A stretch of DNA of 64,000 nucleotides from Phanerodontia chrysosporium (Eukaryota > Basidiomycota > Agaricomycetes > Polyporales > Phanerochaetaceae), in assembly GCA_001910725.1 (NCBI GenBank), contig MJGA01000022.1:434001-498000 (forward strand), in the 5' to 3' direction. A program made the translations under genes and the position numbers. Shown one piece after another: positions 52,065 through 62,443 of the stretch. Below the pieces are notes generated by a model. That model was not told the DNA's origin, ran no database searches, and saw nothing but the letters and a program-made list of their open reading frames with translations. How positions within the stretch are numbered: position 1 is the first letter of the stretch; each line of letters opens with the position of its first letter.

Positions 52065-53241
52065 CTACTCTCTCTTTTCCTGCTGCAGAGCGAAGTAGCG
52101 CTCTTCCTGAAGGGCGGCAGCCCATGCGAACGCAGCACCAGGGCTTCCCAGCACGGAAAGCACCCCCATTCTCCAAAGCCAACCACCCAGGCTTGTATCT
52201 TTCCCCTGTCTTGCAGTTGCTGCATGACAGTACGCAAAGTAGACCAGAGCACCGAGGGTAATGAACAACCAGTCCAACTGGAAGAACTGGCGGATGGCGC
52301 GGCGGTAGTCAGCGACGTCGCTTGTTGGAGCCTCAAATGGCAGGTAGGGGTACCAGGTGTATGGGACCAAAAATTTTCGTAGAGCTCCTTGCGAAGGATC
52401 AAACATGGTAACGGAAAGGATTGTGATGTGGGCAACTGCAGACATGATGCCACAGAGAATGTAGGTGCGCTTGACCCATGCAAGGCTCTTGAGATGCGCA
52501 TCGAAGCTCGCTTGACAGACTCCTTCGCTCGGCTTGCGTGCAGAGGGAAAAACGACGCGAAGCACGTTGTAGACGATTGAAATCCAAAGCGGAGCCGGCT
52601 GCCATGCCGCTGCGATAATTTGTTTGATATCGAGCGGGACGTCTGTGGGCAGGAGGAATAACATCGCGGTGGGTAGGAAAAAACCAAGGGCGATTGCCGG
52701 AAGGAGTGCACGGGCCTTGGCTACAGTGTCTCCTCTGGAGAACTCGGGAACCGCGGATGACGTTAAGATGGATGCAATGAAGTACATGGGGAGGATCACT
52801 CCACCAGTCCAGCGTTGCATGAGCATTCCGGGGAAGATGGTGGGACTGACATCAATACATGTCAGCACCTTGGTCTACCACCAAGAAAGACACTCACAAT
52901 AGGACCAATCGTGATTTACTCCTTGTTGTCTCCCAGTACATGTGCACGAGCAACGGGGAGAGCTGGGGTAGGAACCATGACGAGAAGCGGTGGGTCGCTT
53001 CATCTTCTCCATCCACGAGCAGGGAGAAGAAGCCTACAATCCCGACAAGAATATCGTCGACTAACCCAACACCGGTGTAGTACCTGCGCACAGGCATGCC
53101 ATGCGGAGTCAATCCCGTCGCCTTCACCGGTGCCAGCAATGGCAACAGCTCTTCACGAGTAGCTTCGCAGTTGAACATCAACTGGACGCCCCCGAGGCAG
53201 ATGGCTAGCAGCAGCCCAGTCGCCAAAGCCTTCTTAAACAT
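52065..53241 (-). CDS. Tandem multi-pass membrane protein, copy 2 (intact)
   Basis: The only undamaged member of the trio. Exons 53241-52898 and 52845-52065 (52-nt intron, GTGAGT...GTCAG); 1125 nt, 374 residues. Begins MFKKALATGLLLAICLGGVQ, a membrane segment. VRRYYTGVGLVDDILVGIVG, WFLPQLSPLLVHMYWETTR, LLPAIALGFFLPTAMLFLLP, IKQIIAAAWQPAPLWISIVY and SDVADYRRAIRQFFQLDWLF follow, then a Gly-rich membrane segment and a charged tail. Topology looks like 7-9 membrane spans. No catalytic motif is visible. Neighbouring copies share intron position and phase, so the array arose by tandem duplication. A transport, cyclase-like or signalling role is possible; I assign none. Confidence 0.8.
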
Positions 53242-53638
53242 ATGTCCAATGCCTTGATGTAGTGCGTGGTCGTTCGGGGTGCAAGACAAGAGGTGTGCAT
53301 CGGTCGCGGACGCCTGTCAGACCATATAATATTCGCGCTCAAAACGGCTATCCACGGCCATCAGTCATCAGGGCACATCGCCACCCGTCCTTGGCGCGGC
53401 GAGTCGTAAGATAGCGCTGCCGAAGAAATGATATTGCGAACGAGAGCAGACGGTACGGCGTAGGCTGCAAAAGAACATCGTACGGCGTAGGCTGCGAAAG
53501 AGCGTCGGACGACCCATGCAACTCTGTTGGTGGGGCCATGCAATCACTGACGAGACACTGACTTCTCATCACCGATGGCCGTTGAACCACCTGCAAACTA
53601 TACGCAAATGAGTTCTGAGACATATGAAAAGGGAGTTA
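53242..53638. other. Spacer, 397 bp, with a short tandem repeat
   Basis: Copy 2 promoter and copy 3 3' flank. From about 53449 to 53508 a unit of about 30 bp (core GTACGGCGTAGGCTGC then AAAGA) occurs twice in tandem. Confidence 0.6.
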
Positions 53639-54478
53639 TTATGAACGACGCACGGTCTCTTGCATGTTCTCAAGCACAGTCCTGATCCCCTCCTCCCTAT
53701 TTACCGCAGCCCATGCAATCGCAGCTCCAGGCCCTCCTGCGATTGTCCAGGCAAGCATGCAGCGTGCCCATCCCCACATTGACGCGCGTGGTCCTCCGGC
53801 CGTAGTGCGAGAAAGCTGGGAGTGAACATACCCGAAGAAGAAGTATGCTGCCACTGTTGTGGTGAGCCAGTCATTCTGGAAGAGGAGCCTGATTGAGAGA
53901 CGGTATGAATGGAGAGAGTCAGGAGGTACACCGAGGGTTGTGTGGAGAGGGTATGGTATGAAGATCTGGTAAAAGGAGTAACGCGGGTCACTCGCAAAGA
54001 ACGATGGGATGAGGATTGCCCAGTGTGCGACCAGCGAGACAAGCCCCGAAAGCATATAAGTGCACTTCAGGTGAGCGTGCACAGAAGATTGGCTGTCGTT
54101 CTCGAACTGTGAGGGAAGGGCATAGTTGCAGAGTGCGCAGTACGCTAGTGCAACGTAGATGGGGAAAGGTTGCCAAACGGCGGCGATGATTTGCTTGGTA
54201 TCCAGCGAAATGCGATTACTGGCAGGAAAGAGGAAGAGGAACGCGGTCGGGAGGAGAAAGCCGAGGGCGATGGCGGGGAGGAGACCCCAAGCCCGACGAG
54301 AGTCCTTCGCCGAGGTCATCGGATTTATTGGCAGCCGATGGATGTGGGCGGCAAAGTAGAGAGGAAGTACTACGCCTGCAGTGATGAGCTGGGCGAGCAT
54401 CCCGAAAAGCGTCGGCCTTGATAGGAGTATGTCAACAGTTTGCTGAGCAGCGATTGAACACGAGGCCCACCTCGATAC
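53639..54478 (-). pseudogene. Tandem membrane protein copy 3, 3' part (split by Copia)
   Basis: Exon 2 is 54416-53639. The last 3 coding bases of exon 1 (54473-54471) and the intron (54470-54417, GTGGGC...ATCAAG) also lie on this side. It reads RPTLFGMLAQLITAGVVLPL, LLPAIALGFLLPTAFLFLFP, TKQIIAAVWQPFPIYVALAY and continues without stops to 53639. Joined in principle to the 5' part at 60641-61023 it would be 387 codons, matching copies 1 and 2. It is now separated from its promoter and exon 1 by the antisense retroelement, so normal expression should be lost. Confidence 0.85.
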
Positions 54479-54768
54479 TGTCAGATCTTGGGCGTTTACC
54501 GTCCTGATATGGTAGGGCGCATCAGCGCCACCAAGCCCCAGCGTTCCGCATATGGACACCTCTCTCGTAGCACTGTAGTACATGCGTCAGCACCTCGAAT
54601 ATATGGTCATTATGCTCACTAATATGCAGTAGAATTATTCATCATCTTGTAAAGTCGATGACTGTGTATTCTGGTCCAGTAAACCCGCTTACATACAGTA
54701 GTCCTAGACATGTATATATACCGGCTCTGTAGCACCAGAATAAATCAGTTCAGAGTACATTCTTCACA
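54479..54768 (+). repeat. 5' LTR
   Basis: 290 bp, starts TG and ends CA. Contains a TATA-like CATGTATATATACCGGCTCT at 54709-54728 and an AATAAA-like signal near 54740, so promoter and polyadenylation parts are recognisable. Confidence 0.95.
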
Positions 54769-54784
54769 GGTTATGAGCCCCGCC
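54769..54784 (+). other. Primer-binding site, half-tRNA iMet type
   Basis: GGTTATGAGCCCCGCC directly after the LTR. Its complement, GGGCTCATAACC, is the anticodon stem-loop of initiator tRNA-Met, not the 3' CCA end. This is the priming mode known for Drosophila copia, where a cut 5' half of the tRNA is used. Confidence 0.7.
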
Positions 54785-55683
54785 CTCTAAGGGCACTCTA
54801 CCTCACTCGACTCCAACTCCTTTCCATCTGCACATCCAACCTCTAGCGTAATTTCTTGAGGTTATCCCCTGTATTAGTGTAGCTGCCCAACACAGCGATC
54901 AGCACTAACACACGTCGTTTACAGCAGCCCCGACATAGGGCAAACGCGTCAGACAGTCCCTCGTAAGGACAGGCGCGGTAGTACACGGGCACATCACTTT
55001 ACGATCTGGTTCGACGCTGCACTTCAGTGGGCGCGTCGTAGGGGCCTACTCCCCTTGGTAGCAGAAGATAGTCGTCGAGCTCTTAAACTCGATCTAGACG
55101 TCCTACCAAACTTGCGCAATAGTGGTGTTTCTTGGCCCCCGTATCTCTAGCTGTAGATCGTAGCGTGTACCTAGTACAGGCTTGTCACATCCCACCCAAC
55201 TCTATCCGCCTCTCGGCTATTTCGGCTAGCTGGGATCAGCGGCGCACTGAACAGTGTACACCCGTGCAGACTGGATCGAATCATCGCACCACACCTCTGG
55301 ACTCCCACCGATCAGCTTGTAGGCGAATCACCTCGTGCTCGTACAGCGATCACACGCTATAGGAATTCTGCACCCGCACCTCCTTCATCCGTCCTCCAAT
55401 TCCGAACTAAACCCCGAGTCGTTCCCGTCTATCCACTCTCGTCAAAACTTGACGATCACCCATACGTCTATTACTACGACCTATCCGAACTCAACGAATA
55501 CGTCACCTTCGACCCGACATATTCGATCGGTGATCACGAGAAACCGGGCAAATACGACTTCTTCGAGGACTTCTCCAAATCGTTCTATCTCCTCTTCGGT
55601 GCAGCAGATTCCTACGAGTACAACGAGCTCTACGTTTACCTTCGCCTCATCTACCATCACGAGCTTCCATATTTCTTCTAGTC

Positions 55684-58600
55684 ATGTCATCACCCTCAGA
55701 CCCCTTCAAGGCCTCGGCCTCCTCGATCCCCATGCTCGACGGCACCAACTATAAAAAGTGGGCCGCGGCGATCCGCGCTTTCCTCCGGTACTCCGGCTGC
55801 TGGGCCCTCATTGAGGGTTACACGGCTCCCACGGCTACCACGCCCACACCGGGTGTAAGCCGTCCCGCTGACTCGGATGCCACCGGTCAGGCAGCCTGGG
55901 ACGAAAAGAATCAGAAAGCGATGGGTGTAATCGAGATGTATACCAAAGAGAACCTAAAGCACCTCATCGAAGACAAGCGCACTGCCCTCGACATGTGGAA
56001 CACGCTCAAGTCTGAGTACGAGAAGCCAGGTGCCGTCGGCGCATTCGTCGCCTTCCAGGCCCTGTTTAACGCTCAGCTTGTCGATACGTCTCCACTCGGG
56101 CCGCAGCTTGACGCTCTTCACGAGGCCGCTAGTCAGGTTACCCTCGCCGGTATCGAGATCAAGGACCAACTCCTCGCTCTCCTCATGGTCAATTGCCTGC
56201 CGAAGTCTTATCAGACGCTCGCCTCTACCATTCTTGCGGTACACAAAGACGTCAAGGATCTCAAGCCTAGCGACGTCAAGCCCAAGATCGTCGAGGAGGA
56301 GTCCCGCCGAATTGCCAATCGTACCCAGATCTCACGCGTCTCATCGGCTCCAAAGAAGCAAACCAAGCCGTGTGAGAAGTGCGGTCGGAACAATCACACG
56401 ACCGAGCAGCACTGGGACAAGAAGCCTTCTACGGGCACCGGCGATTCCGGCAACGGCAAGAGCAACAACCAGCAGGGGCAGCAGCAGGGTCAAGGGGGGA
56501 AAAGACGTGGGAAAGGCAAAGGAAATAACAACGGACAGAATACCGCTCAGATTACAGTCGCACCGCTTGAAATTGTAAATGTACCGGATATGGCTAAGAG
56601 TTCCGAGGAATCTATCTCTGTTTCTCTTTATGCCAACGGTGTGATCGGCGCGTCGACTGACTGGATGGTTGATTCAGGCTGTACTGCACATGTCACCAAT
56701 CAAAAGTCGGATTTCATATCGTACACGGAGTTCCGTACTCCTGGCGCGGCACACACTGCCGGCAAACGCCAAACGATTCCGATTCTTGGTGCAGGCACGG
56801 TCATACTTCACCACCGGACCGATGACGGTCACAAGCGGTATCTTCTTCTCACGGAAGTTCTGTACGTTCCCGACGCAAATATGCGCTTCTTTGCTCCACG
56901 CATTCCCGTTCTGAGGGGCCATCACTGGGTGATCAAAGGGTCACGCATGACATTGATGGGAGATCACGGTGGAAAAGAGACAGTCCTCGCTTCTGCGCAT
57001 CTGCGCGAGCTTGAGGGTCTCTATTTCATACGCGCGAATATATTGCACTCTCCACCACTACCACGGAAAGACACTCCGTTTGTTGTGGCAGCTATCGAGC
57101 CTTTCGATCTCTGGCATGAACGCTTCGGCCATGCCGGCAAGAAAGCTATTGAGCACTTGCCCGGCAATGTGAAAGGTGTGCCTAAAAAGCTCAAGGCACC
57201 AGCCGACTCGTCACCGTGCGAGGGCTGTGAACTCGGCAAATCTCGCCGAGATCCCTTTCCGCCATCTGACTCGCGCACCGAGCATCCTTTGGACTTGGTG
57301 CACATGGACCTTGTCGAGTATCCGTCACTCTCCATTGATGGGTACAAGTACGCGATGACTACCCTCGACGATCATTCCTCTTTCGGTGTCGCCTGGTACC
57401 TTAAACGGAAATCAGACGCCCTCTCGTGCTTTAAGCGGTACAAAGCTTGGGCCGAGACTCAGACCGAACGGAAGCTCAAATGCATCCGATCGGACCGAGG
57501 GGGGGAGTTCTTCGGCCGCGACTTCGACGAGTTCCTTGCAGAGCATGGCATTGAGCGCCAACAAAGCGTCGCCAGATCACCACAGCAAAACGGACGAGCG
57601 GAACGATGGCAGCAGACAATTGCCAATAAGGCTGAGGCTATGCGACATCATGCTGGACTCTCATCAGGGTTCTGGAAGCTTGCCTCCGAAGCCGCCGTTC
57701 ATATCTACAATCGGCAACCGCTCCGACGTCTCAAGTGGAAGCCGCCCATCACCGCATGGGATGGCACAGTGCCGGACGTTTCATATTTCCGCGTATTTGG
57801 CTGTAAAGCCTACGTACACATACACAAGGACGCACACCAGAATAAACTGCAGCCTAAGGCTAAAGTAATGGTGTTTGTCGGCTACGAACCTGGTTCAAAG
57901 GGTTACAGGTTCTGGGATAAAAGTAGCCGTTCCATCGTCGTGTCCCGCGATGTGACCTTCGATGAGAAGTCCTTCCCTAATAAGGAACCACAGGCTAGTC
58001 AAGTAGACGAACCTGATGATGCCGCACCTCCTTTCCGGAACCCAACGCCGGAACCGGACATTGATCCGGAACAAGACCTCCCTGACGTCTTACCCGATGA
58101 GGCACCGCATCCGCGCCCTGACAATGCGCTAAGCGATAGCGATAGTGACCTCGAAGATCTGTACCAAGATCCACCACCTAAGCCACAACCTCAACAGCAC
58201 CCACCAGAACCAGTCCCACGGGCAGAGCCACAGCCGCCGCCCGTACAACCTCGTTATCCTCGATATCCTTCACCTCCCCGCATGGCACGTAGACGACAGC
58301 GCTCTTCTCCTTCACCAGAGAGAGTACAGCAGCGTCGCGGACATTCATCCCCACGTCGCGAGTTACGTCGCCCTGATACTCCAGAGAACCGTGAAGAGCA
58401 CAGACGTGCCCGCGAGTGGCTCAGAGATCACGGCCCGTTCCAGCCGCAAGCGCCCGCTCCACCGCCTTCGGAACCCGTTCCTGATCATCCATACCAAAGA
58501 CCACGGCGCCAGAACGCCGGTCAGCGGAGAGTTCCGGATAATTCATATGGCGATGTTCCACCTACGGAAGCATGGCGGCAGCAGGAACGAGACATCAGAC

Positions 58601-60339
58601 GTGATCAACGCGAAGCTAGACAGCGCGCTGAGGAGTACCAACAATGGCGTGAGTCTATTCCCATCCCCAGCGATGACTCTTCATCGTCGCATGGTGGATC
58701 GGATGCAGATGTGGAGACAGATCCCGATCACCCCATGAGCGGCACGCTCTCGGGTTCTTATCGCGAACTGCTCATGCATGCCACGCAAGTTGACCCTCAG
58801 ACCTACAAGGAAGCGATGTCTAGACCTGATGCGAAGCAGTGGGAGATTGCAATGCTTGAGGAATTGAAATCTCACGAGGAAAACAAGACTTGGATCCTGG
58901 TTACACGACCGCGTAATCGACGGATCGTGAAATGCAAATGGGTGTTTGTCATCAAGGCTGACGGCCGCTACAAAGCGCGCCTCGTGGCCAAAGGATTCAC
59001 CCAGGTACAGGGAATAGACTTTCAGGAAACCTTCTCTCCCGTCGCACGATATGAAGCTATACGCTTCTTGCTCGCACATGCCGCACTCGAAAATTGGGAA
59101 ATCGAGGCAATGGATATAAAAACGGCCTTCCTGTATGGCGAGCTCGACGAGGAGATCTACATGGAACAACCAGAAGGTTTCGTGGAGAAGGGAAAGGAGC
59201 ACATGGTGTGCAAGTTGCAGAAGGCAATCTACGGCCTGAAGCAAGCCTCTCGCACCTGGAATCAGAAGTTACACCAGACTCTGATAGGCATCGGTTTCGA
59301 ACGTACCCGGTCAGATGCCGGGGTATACGTCTACGAGCAGAAGAAGGGCCACATGATCCTTATCGTCTACGTCGACGATCTGCTCCCAATGGGTCCGAGT
59401 AAATCTGAGATTGATCGCGTCAAGAAGGTCCTTGCAGACAAATTCCAAATGCGGGACCTCGGCCCGGCGGACACCTTCCTGGGCATGCGCATCACTCGTG
59501 ATCGCTCGAAGCGGCAACTGGAACTGGATCAGCAGAACTACATCGAGCAGGTCCTCACACGCTTCCAGATGCACAATGCAAAGCCGCAAAAAACCCCACT
59601 GCCTGAAGGGTTACACCTCGAGAGGGCAGAAGATGGCTACAAGGCCAACGCGACGCTACTACATCAGTACCAGACCATGATCGGTAGCTTAATCTATTGC
59701 ATGATCGGGTCACGGCCCGACATAGCATACGCCGTCACTCGTCTCTCCCAGTACATGTCCAATCCCACACCCACGCACGTTGAGCATGCGAAACATGTCT
59801 TGCGATACCTCCGTGCGACAAGTGACTACCGCATCCGCTTCCAGGGTTCCGGTCAATCGGGCCTGATTGGTTATTCGGATGCAGACTGGGGTGAGAATCG
59901 AGATAACCGACGATCGACTACTGGCTACACGTTCCTCATGGCTGATGCCGCTGTCACATGGGTTTCCCGGATGCAGCGGACCGTAGCACGCTCTTCGACT
60001 GAAGCCGAATACATGGCGCTTTCCGACGCATGTTCGGAGGTTGCCTGGCTGACGTCACTCCAACGCGAGATCGGATTCCCACAGAAGGGTCCGGTGCCTA
60101 TGGTTTCAGACAACCAAGGCGGAATTTTCCTCGCTATCAATCCCGCGCATGATCGTCGCCTCAAGCATGTGGACATTCGATATCACTTCATCCGCGAGTT
60201 CGTAGAGGACAAACGCGTCGAGATAGTGTACATCTCCACCGACGACATGATCGCCGACATTCTCACCAAGCCGCTAGGTGCGAAGAAGCACGAGAAGTTC
60301 CGAAAGGCTCTCGGCCTCGTATCTTCCAAGGACTTGTAA
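55684..60339 (+). CDS. Copia Gag-Pol polyprotein, intact (1551 aa)
   Basis: A single uninterrupted frame. Gag-like N terminus (LDGTNYKKWAAAIRAFLRYS) with a zinc-knuckle-like CEKCGRNNHTTEQHW near residue 230, in which the final Cys is His. Protease active site DSG in WMVDSGCTAHVT near residue 330. Integrase: HERFGHAGKKAIEHL and CEGCELGKS (HHCC zinc site, about 480-525), then the catalytic core with RSDRGGEFF (about 601) and SPQQNGRAER (about 632). A proline-rich linker spans about 780-1010. Reverse transcriptase: KARLVAKGFTQVQGIDFQET, then the YVDDLL active site at about 1228. RNase H: SDADWGENRDNRRSTTGYTF at about 1397 and STEAEYMALSDA. It ends with ADILTKPL. Gag and Pol share one frame with no slippage site, as in many fungal and plant Copia elements. 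Confidence 0.97.
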   Translation: MSSPSDPFKASASSIPMLDGTNYKKWAAAIRAFLRYSGCWALIEGYTAPTATTPTPGVSRPADSDATGQAAWDEKNQKAMGVIEMYTKENLKHLIEDKRTALDMWNTLKSEYEKPGAVGAFVAFQALFNAQLVDTSPLGPQLDALHEAASQVTLAGIEIKDQLLALLMVNCLPKSYQTLASTILAVHKDVKDLKPSDVKPKIVEEESRRIANRTQISRVSSAPKKQTKPCEKCGRNNHTTEQHWDKKPSTGTGDSGNGKSNNQQGQQQGQGGKRRGKGKGNNNGQNTAQITVAPLEIVNVPDMAKSSEESISVSLYANGVIGASTDWMVDSGCTAHVTNQKSDFISYTEFRTPGAAHTAGKRQTIPILGAGTVILHHRTDDGHKRYLLLTEVLYVPDANMRFFAPRIPVLRGHHWVIKGSRMTLMGDHGGKETVLASAHLRELEGLYFIRANILHSPPLPRKDTPFVVAAIEPFDLWHERFGHAGKKAIEHLPGNVKGVPKKLKAPADSSPCEGCELGKSRRDPFPPSDSRTEHPLDLVHMDLVEYPSLSIDGYKYAMTTLDDHSSFGVAWYLKRKSDALSCFKRYKAWAETQTERKLKCIRSDRGGEFFGRDFDEFLAEHGIERQQSVARSPQQNGRAERWQQTIANKAEAMRHHAGLSSGFWKLASEAAVHIYNRQPLRRLKWKPPITAWDGTVPDVSYFRVFGCKAYVHIHKDAHQNKLQPKAKVMVFVGYEPGSKGYRFWDKSSRSIVVSRDVTFDEKSFPNKEPQASQVDEPDDAAPPFRNPTPEPDIDPEQDLPDVLPDEAPHPRPDNALSDSDSDLEDLYQDPPPKPQPQQHPPEPVPRAEPQPPPVQPRYPRYPSPPRMARRRQRSSPSPERVQQRRGHSSPRRELRRPDTPENREEHRRAREWLRDHGPFQPQAPAPPPSEPVPDHPYQRPRRQNAGQRRVPDNSYGDVPPTEAWRQQERDIRRDQREARQRAEEYQQWRESIPIPSDDSSSSHGGSDADVETDPDHPMSGTLSGSYRELLMHATQVDPQTYKEAMSRPDAKQWEIAMLEELKSHEENKTWILVTRPRNRRIVKCKWVFVIKADGRYKARLVAKGFTQVQGIDFQETFSPVARYEAIRFLLAHAALENWEIEAMDIKTAFLYGELDEEIYMEQPEGFVEKGKEHMVCKLQKAIYGLKQASRTWNQKLHQTLIGIGFERTRSDAGVYVYEQKKGHMILIVYVDDLLPMGPSKSEIDRVKKVLADKFQMRDLGPADTFLGMRITRDRSKRQLELDQQNYIEQVLTRFQMHNAKPQKTPLPEGLHLERAEDGYKANATLLHQYQTMIGSLIYCMIGSRPDIAYAVTRLSQYMSNPTPTHVEHAKHVLRYLRATSDYRIRFQGSGQSGLIGYSDADWGENRDNRRSTTGYTFLMADAAVTWVSRMQRTVARSSTEAEYMALSDACSEVAWLTSLQREIGFPQKGPVPMVSDNQGGIFLAINPAHDRRLKHVDIRYHFIREFVEDKRVEIVYISTDDMIADILTKPLGAKKHEKFRKALGLVSSKDL

Positions 60340-60343
60340 ACGA

Positions 60344-60350
60344 GTGGGAG
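60344..60350 (+). other. Polypurine tract
   Basis: GTGGGAG immediately before the 3' LTR, the expected start site for plus-strand DNA synthesis. Confidence 0.6.
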
Positions 60351-60640
60351 TGTCAGATCTTGGGCGTTTACCGTCCTGATATGGTAGGGCGCATCAGCGC
60401 CACCAAGCCCCAGCGTTCCGCATATGGACACCTCTCTCGTAGCACTGTAGTACATGCGTCAGCACCTCGAATATATGGTCATTATGCTCACTAATATGCA
60501 GTAGAATTATTCATCATCTTGTAAAGTCGATGACTGTGTATTCTGGTCCAGTAAACCCGCTTACATACAGTAGTCCTAGACATGTATATATACCGGCTCT
60601 GTAGCACCAGAATAAATCAGTTCAGAGTACATTCTTCACA
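60351..60640 (+). repeat. 3' LTR
   Basis: 290 bp, no difference from the 5' LTR found on reading. Followed by the target duplication GATAC. Confidence 0.95.
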
Positions 60641-61023
60641 GATACCAGCCCCTCAGTCGTCCTAGTCGCTTCCCAGTAGAGGAAGGCAAGTACGGGCAAT
60701 AGCTGCGGCAAGAACCACAGGCAGAACATGCGCGTCGCCTCGTCCTGCCCATCAACAGCTGCGCTGAAGAAGCCTGCGAGACCTGTAAAGATCTCGTCCA
60801 GCGCTCGAACTCCGGTGTAGGTCCTGCGTATCGATAGGCCGTCGGGGTACGTCCCAGTCTTGCGGACATGTTCGAAGGCGGGGAACAGAATCTGGGTCGA
60901 GGGAGGAATGAGGTATATCAGGACGAATGTCGCAACGGATAGCATGCAAAAGGTGAGGATCGCTCGCCCGTGACGAGCGCGCTGAGGGGGGACGCCGTTG
61001 TGTTTGCTTTTGGACTCTGACAT
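60641..61023 (-). pseudogene. Tandem membrane protein copy 3, 5' part (exon 1)
   Basis: Starts at ATG 61023 (MSESKSKHNGVPPQRARHGR) and carries the shared IRRTYTGVRALDEIFTGLAG and WFLPQLLPVLAFLYWEATR motifs. The coding frame enters the LTR six bases before its own splice donor and stops soon after. A TATA-like sequence (CATATAATC, gene strand) lies near 61065. Transcripts from this promoter would run antisense through the retroelement. Confidence 0.85.
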
Positions 61024-62236
61024 GATGGCAAGACACTGACTTCCTCACCCGTCGGGCGCAGATTATATGTATCTTCACAAATGGCGAGGAAGCGAGTGGT
61101 CTTCGACGTCGTCACCGATGAAGACATCTGTCGGATGCAATTTTGCGCGACTCAGAGGCATGGATCCTGCAATGTTCTGACAACAATTCAATCGTTAAGA
61201 CTTCATGGCCACTCACTGAGGGGAGGAGACGTCCCAGCTGACAGATCGCGGGAGGCCGAAGCAGCGTCTCCACCTCAGAAGAGTACAATGCCTGGTTTAC
61301 GCAGGTCAATAGCTGCATCTGGAGGGTTGCAAAAGCGATAACACATTGGTCAGAAAAAAACCATCGTACCACCTCGCTATGTTTCCGGGTTGCTCCACTG
61401 GTCTTTCTCGAGAAGCGATGGAGCAAGGTCAAACGCGTAAAAAGATATGTCGAAATCCCGAAGAAGCTGTGTGTTCGCGTTGTCAGACGCGCATTGAGAT
61501 TCAGAAGGTCGCATACCTGGTAAGTAGAACTTCCGTATCCACAAGCTCATGCTAGGTATGCTTCGATCAGCCTTAAGCTCAGACTCCGGAATGATGAGCA
61601 GCCTTGAGGCACGAACACTCACACGTGTGTTAAGGCCAAATATTATCGAAGGGCAAGTGGCGATTGCGGTGAGAGACAGTGGGGAAGGTTCATGACCTTG
61701 ACCTCGAACCTCGATCGACAAGGGTTGTCGGCTCGCCCGAGCCGCGGTAACTATCCGATGTTATCTGCGTACTCCATACGGCTTTGATGTGATGCACCTC
61801 CCAGCTCCCGATTACTGGGCAGATATCGTGCTAGACTTGGCGGGGAGTACTCTCCTGGCACATGCATTAGATCTCGTCCGATTAAAGCAGCATGGACGTC
61901 ACCACACGAAACATATAATTGTTTTACGGCCTCAAAATGTCGTCAGCAGAGCGAGATTTAATGTCAATACAGGCAGACTCACCGCTCTTGTTGAGGGCCA
62001 CTCGGACCCTTCGCGAGCAGGCTACAATACTCTTGCCTTCGATCCAATAAGGAAGGGTTTTCGGGAGCGTGGACGACGCACAGAAGGCTGGACTGAGACG
62101 AAAAATGATATCCTTTCCGAGACAGCACTCCAGAGAAATACTCATCAGTCACTATCCTTGGCGTGAGTATCAGAAGTGCGCGGGAAGCGGCGCTTCTGGT
62201 ACGGGGCGACCGAGAGGCTCGGTCGGGTGCGCAGGG

Positions 62237-62320
62237 CCTGTAAACGGACGCTCAGTCCGGTAGACTCAGAGGGGAAATGCTCTCTGTTATGTACCTGTAA
62301 ACGGACGCTCAGTCCGGTAG
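62237..62320 (+). repeat. 27-bp direct repeat, two copies 57 bp apart
   Basis: CCTGTAAACGGACGCTCAGT followed by CCGGTAG at 62237-62263 and again at 62294-62320, identical by eye. The unit itself holds an imperfect hairpin (CGGACGCTCAGTCCG). A second word, ACTCAGAGGGGAAATG, is at 62265-62280 and 62376-62391. Confidence 0.85.
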
Positions 62321-62443
62321 CTAATACACATATTAGTACGCTACTGGGGTCGCAGGCACACAAGGGGGAACGCACACTCAGAGGGGAAATGTCACAGTTT
62401 TCTAATTCCCTACGGTTTTATTCTCGTAAGCGCCCAGTAGGCG

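Larger units (their letters stand above)
54479..60640 (+). mobile_element. Complete Ty1/Copia LTR retrotransposon
   Basis: 6.16 kb. Two LTRs of 290 bp (54479-54768 and 60351-60640), each TGTCAG...TTCACA, appear identical by eye. The 5-bp target duplication is GATAC at 54474-54478 and 60641-60645. A primer site follows the 5' LTR and a purine tract (GTGGGAG) precedes the 3' LTR. Between them are an 895-nt leader (54789-55683) with no gene and one long Gag-Pol ORF. Order of domains is protease, integrase, reverse transcriptase, RNase H, which defines Copia rather than Gypsy. It lies antisense in the coding end of exon 1 of a membrane-protein gene. Identical LTRs and an open ORF mean a recent insertion that may still be active. 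Confidence 0.97.
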
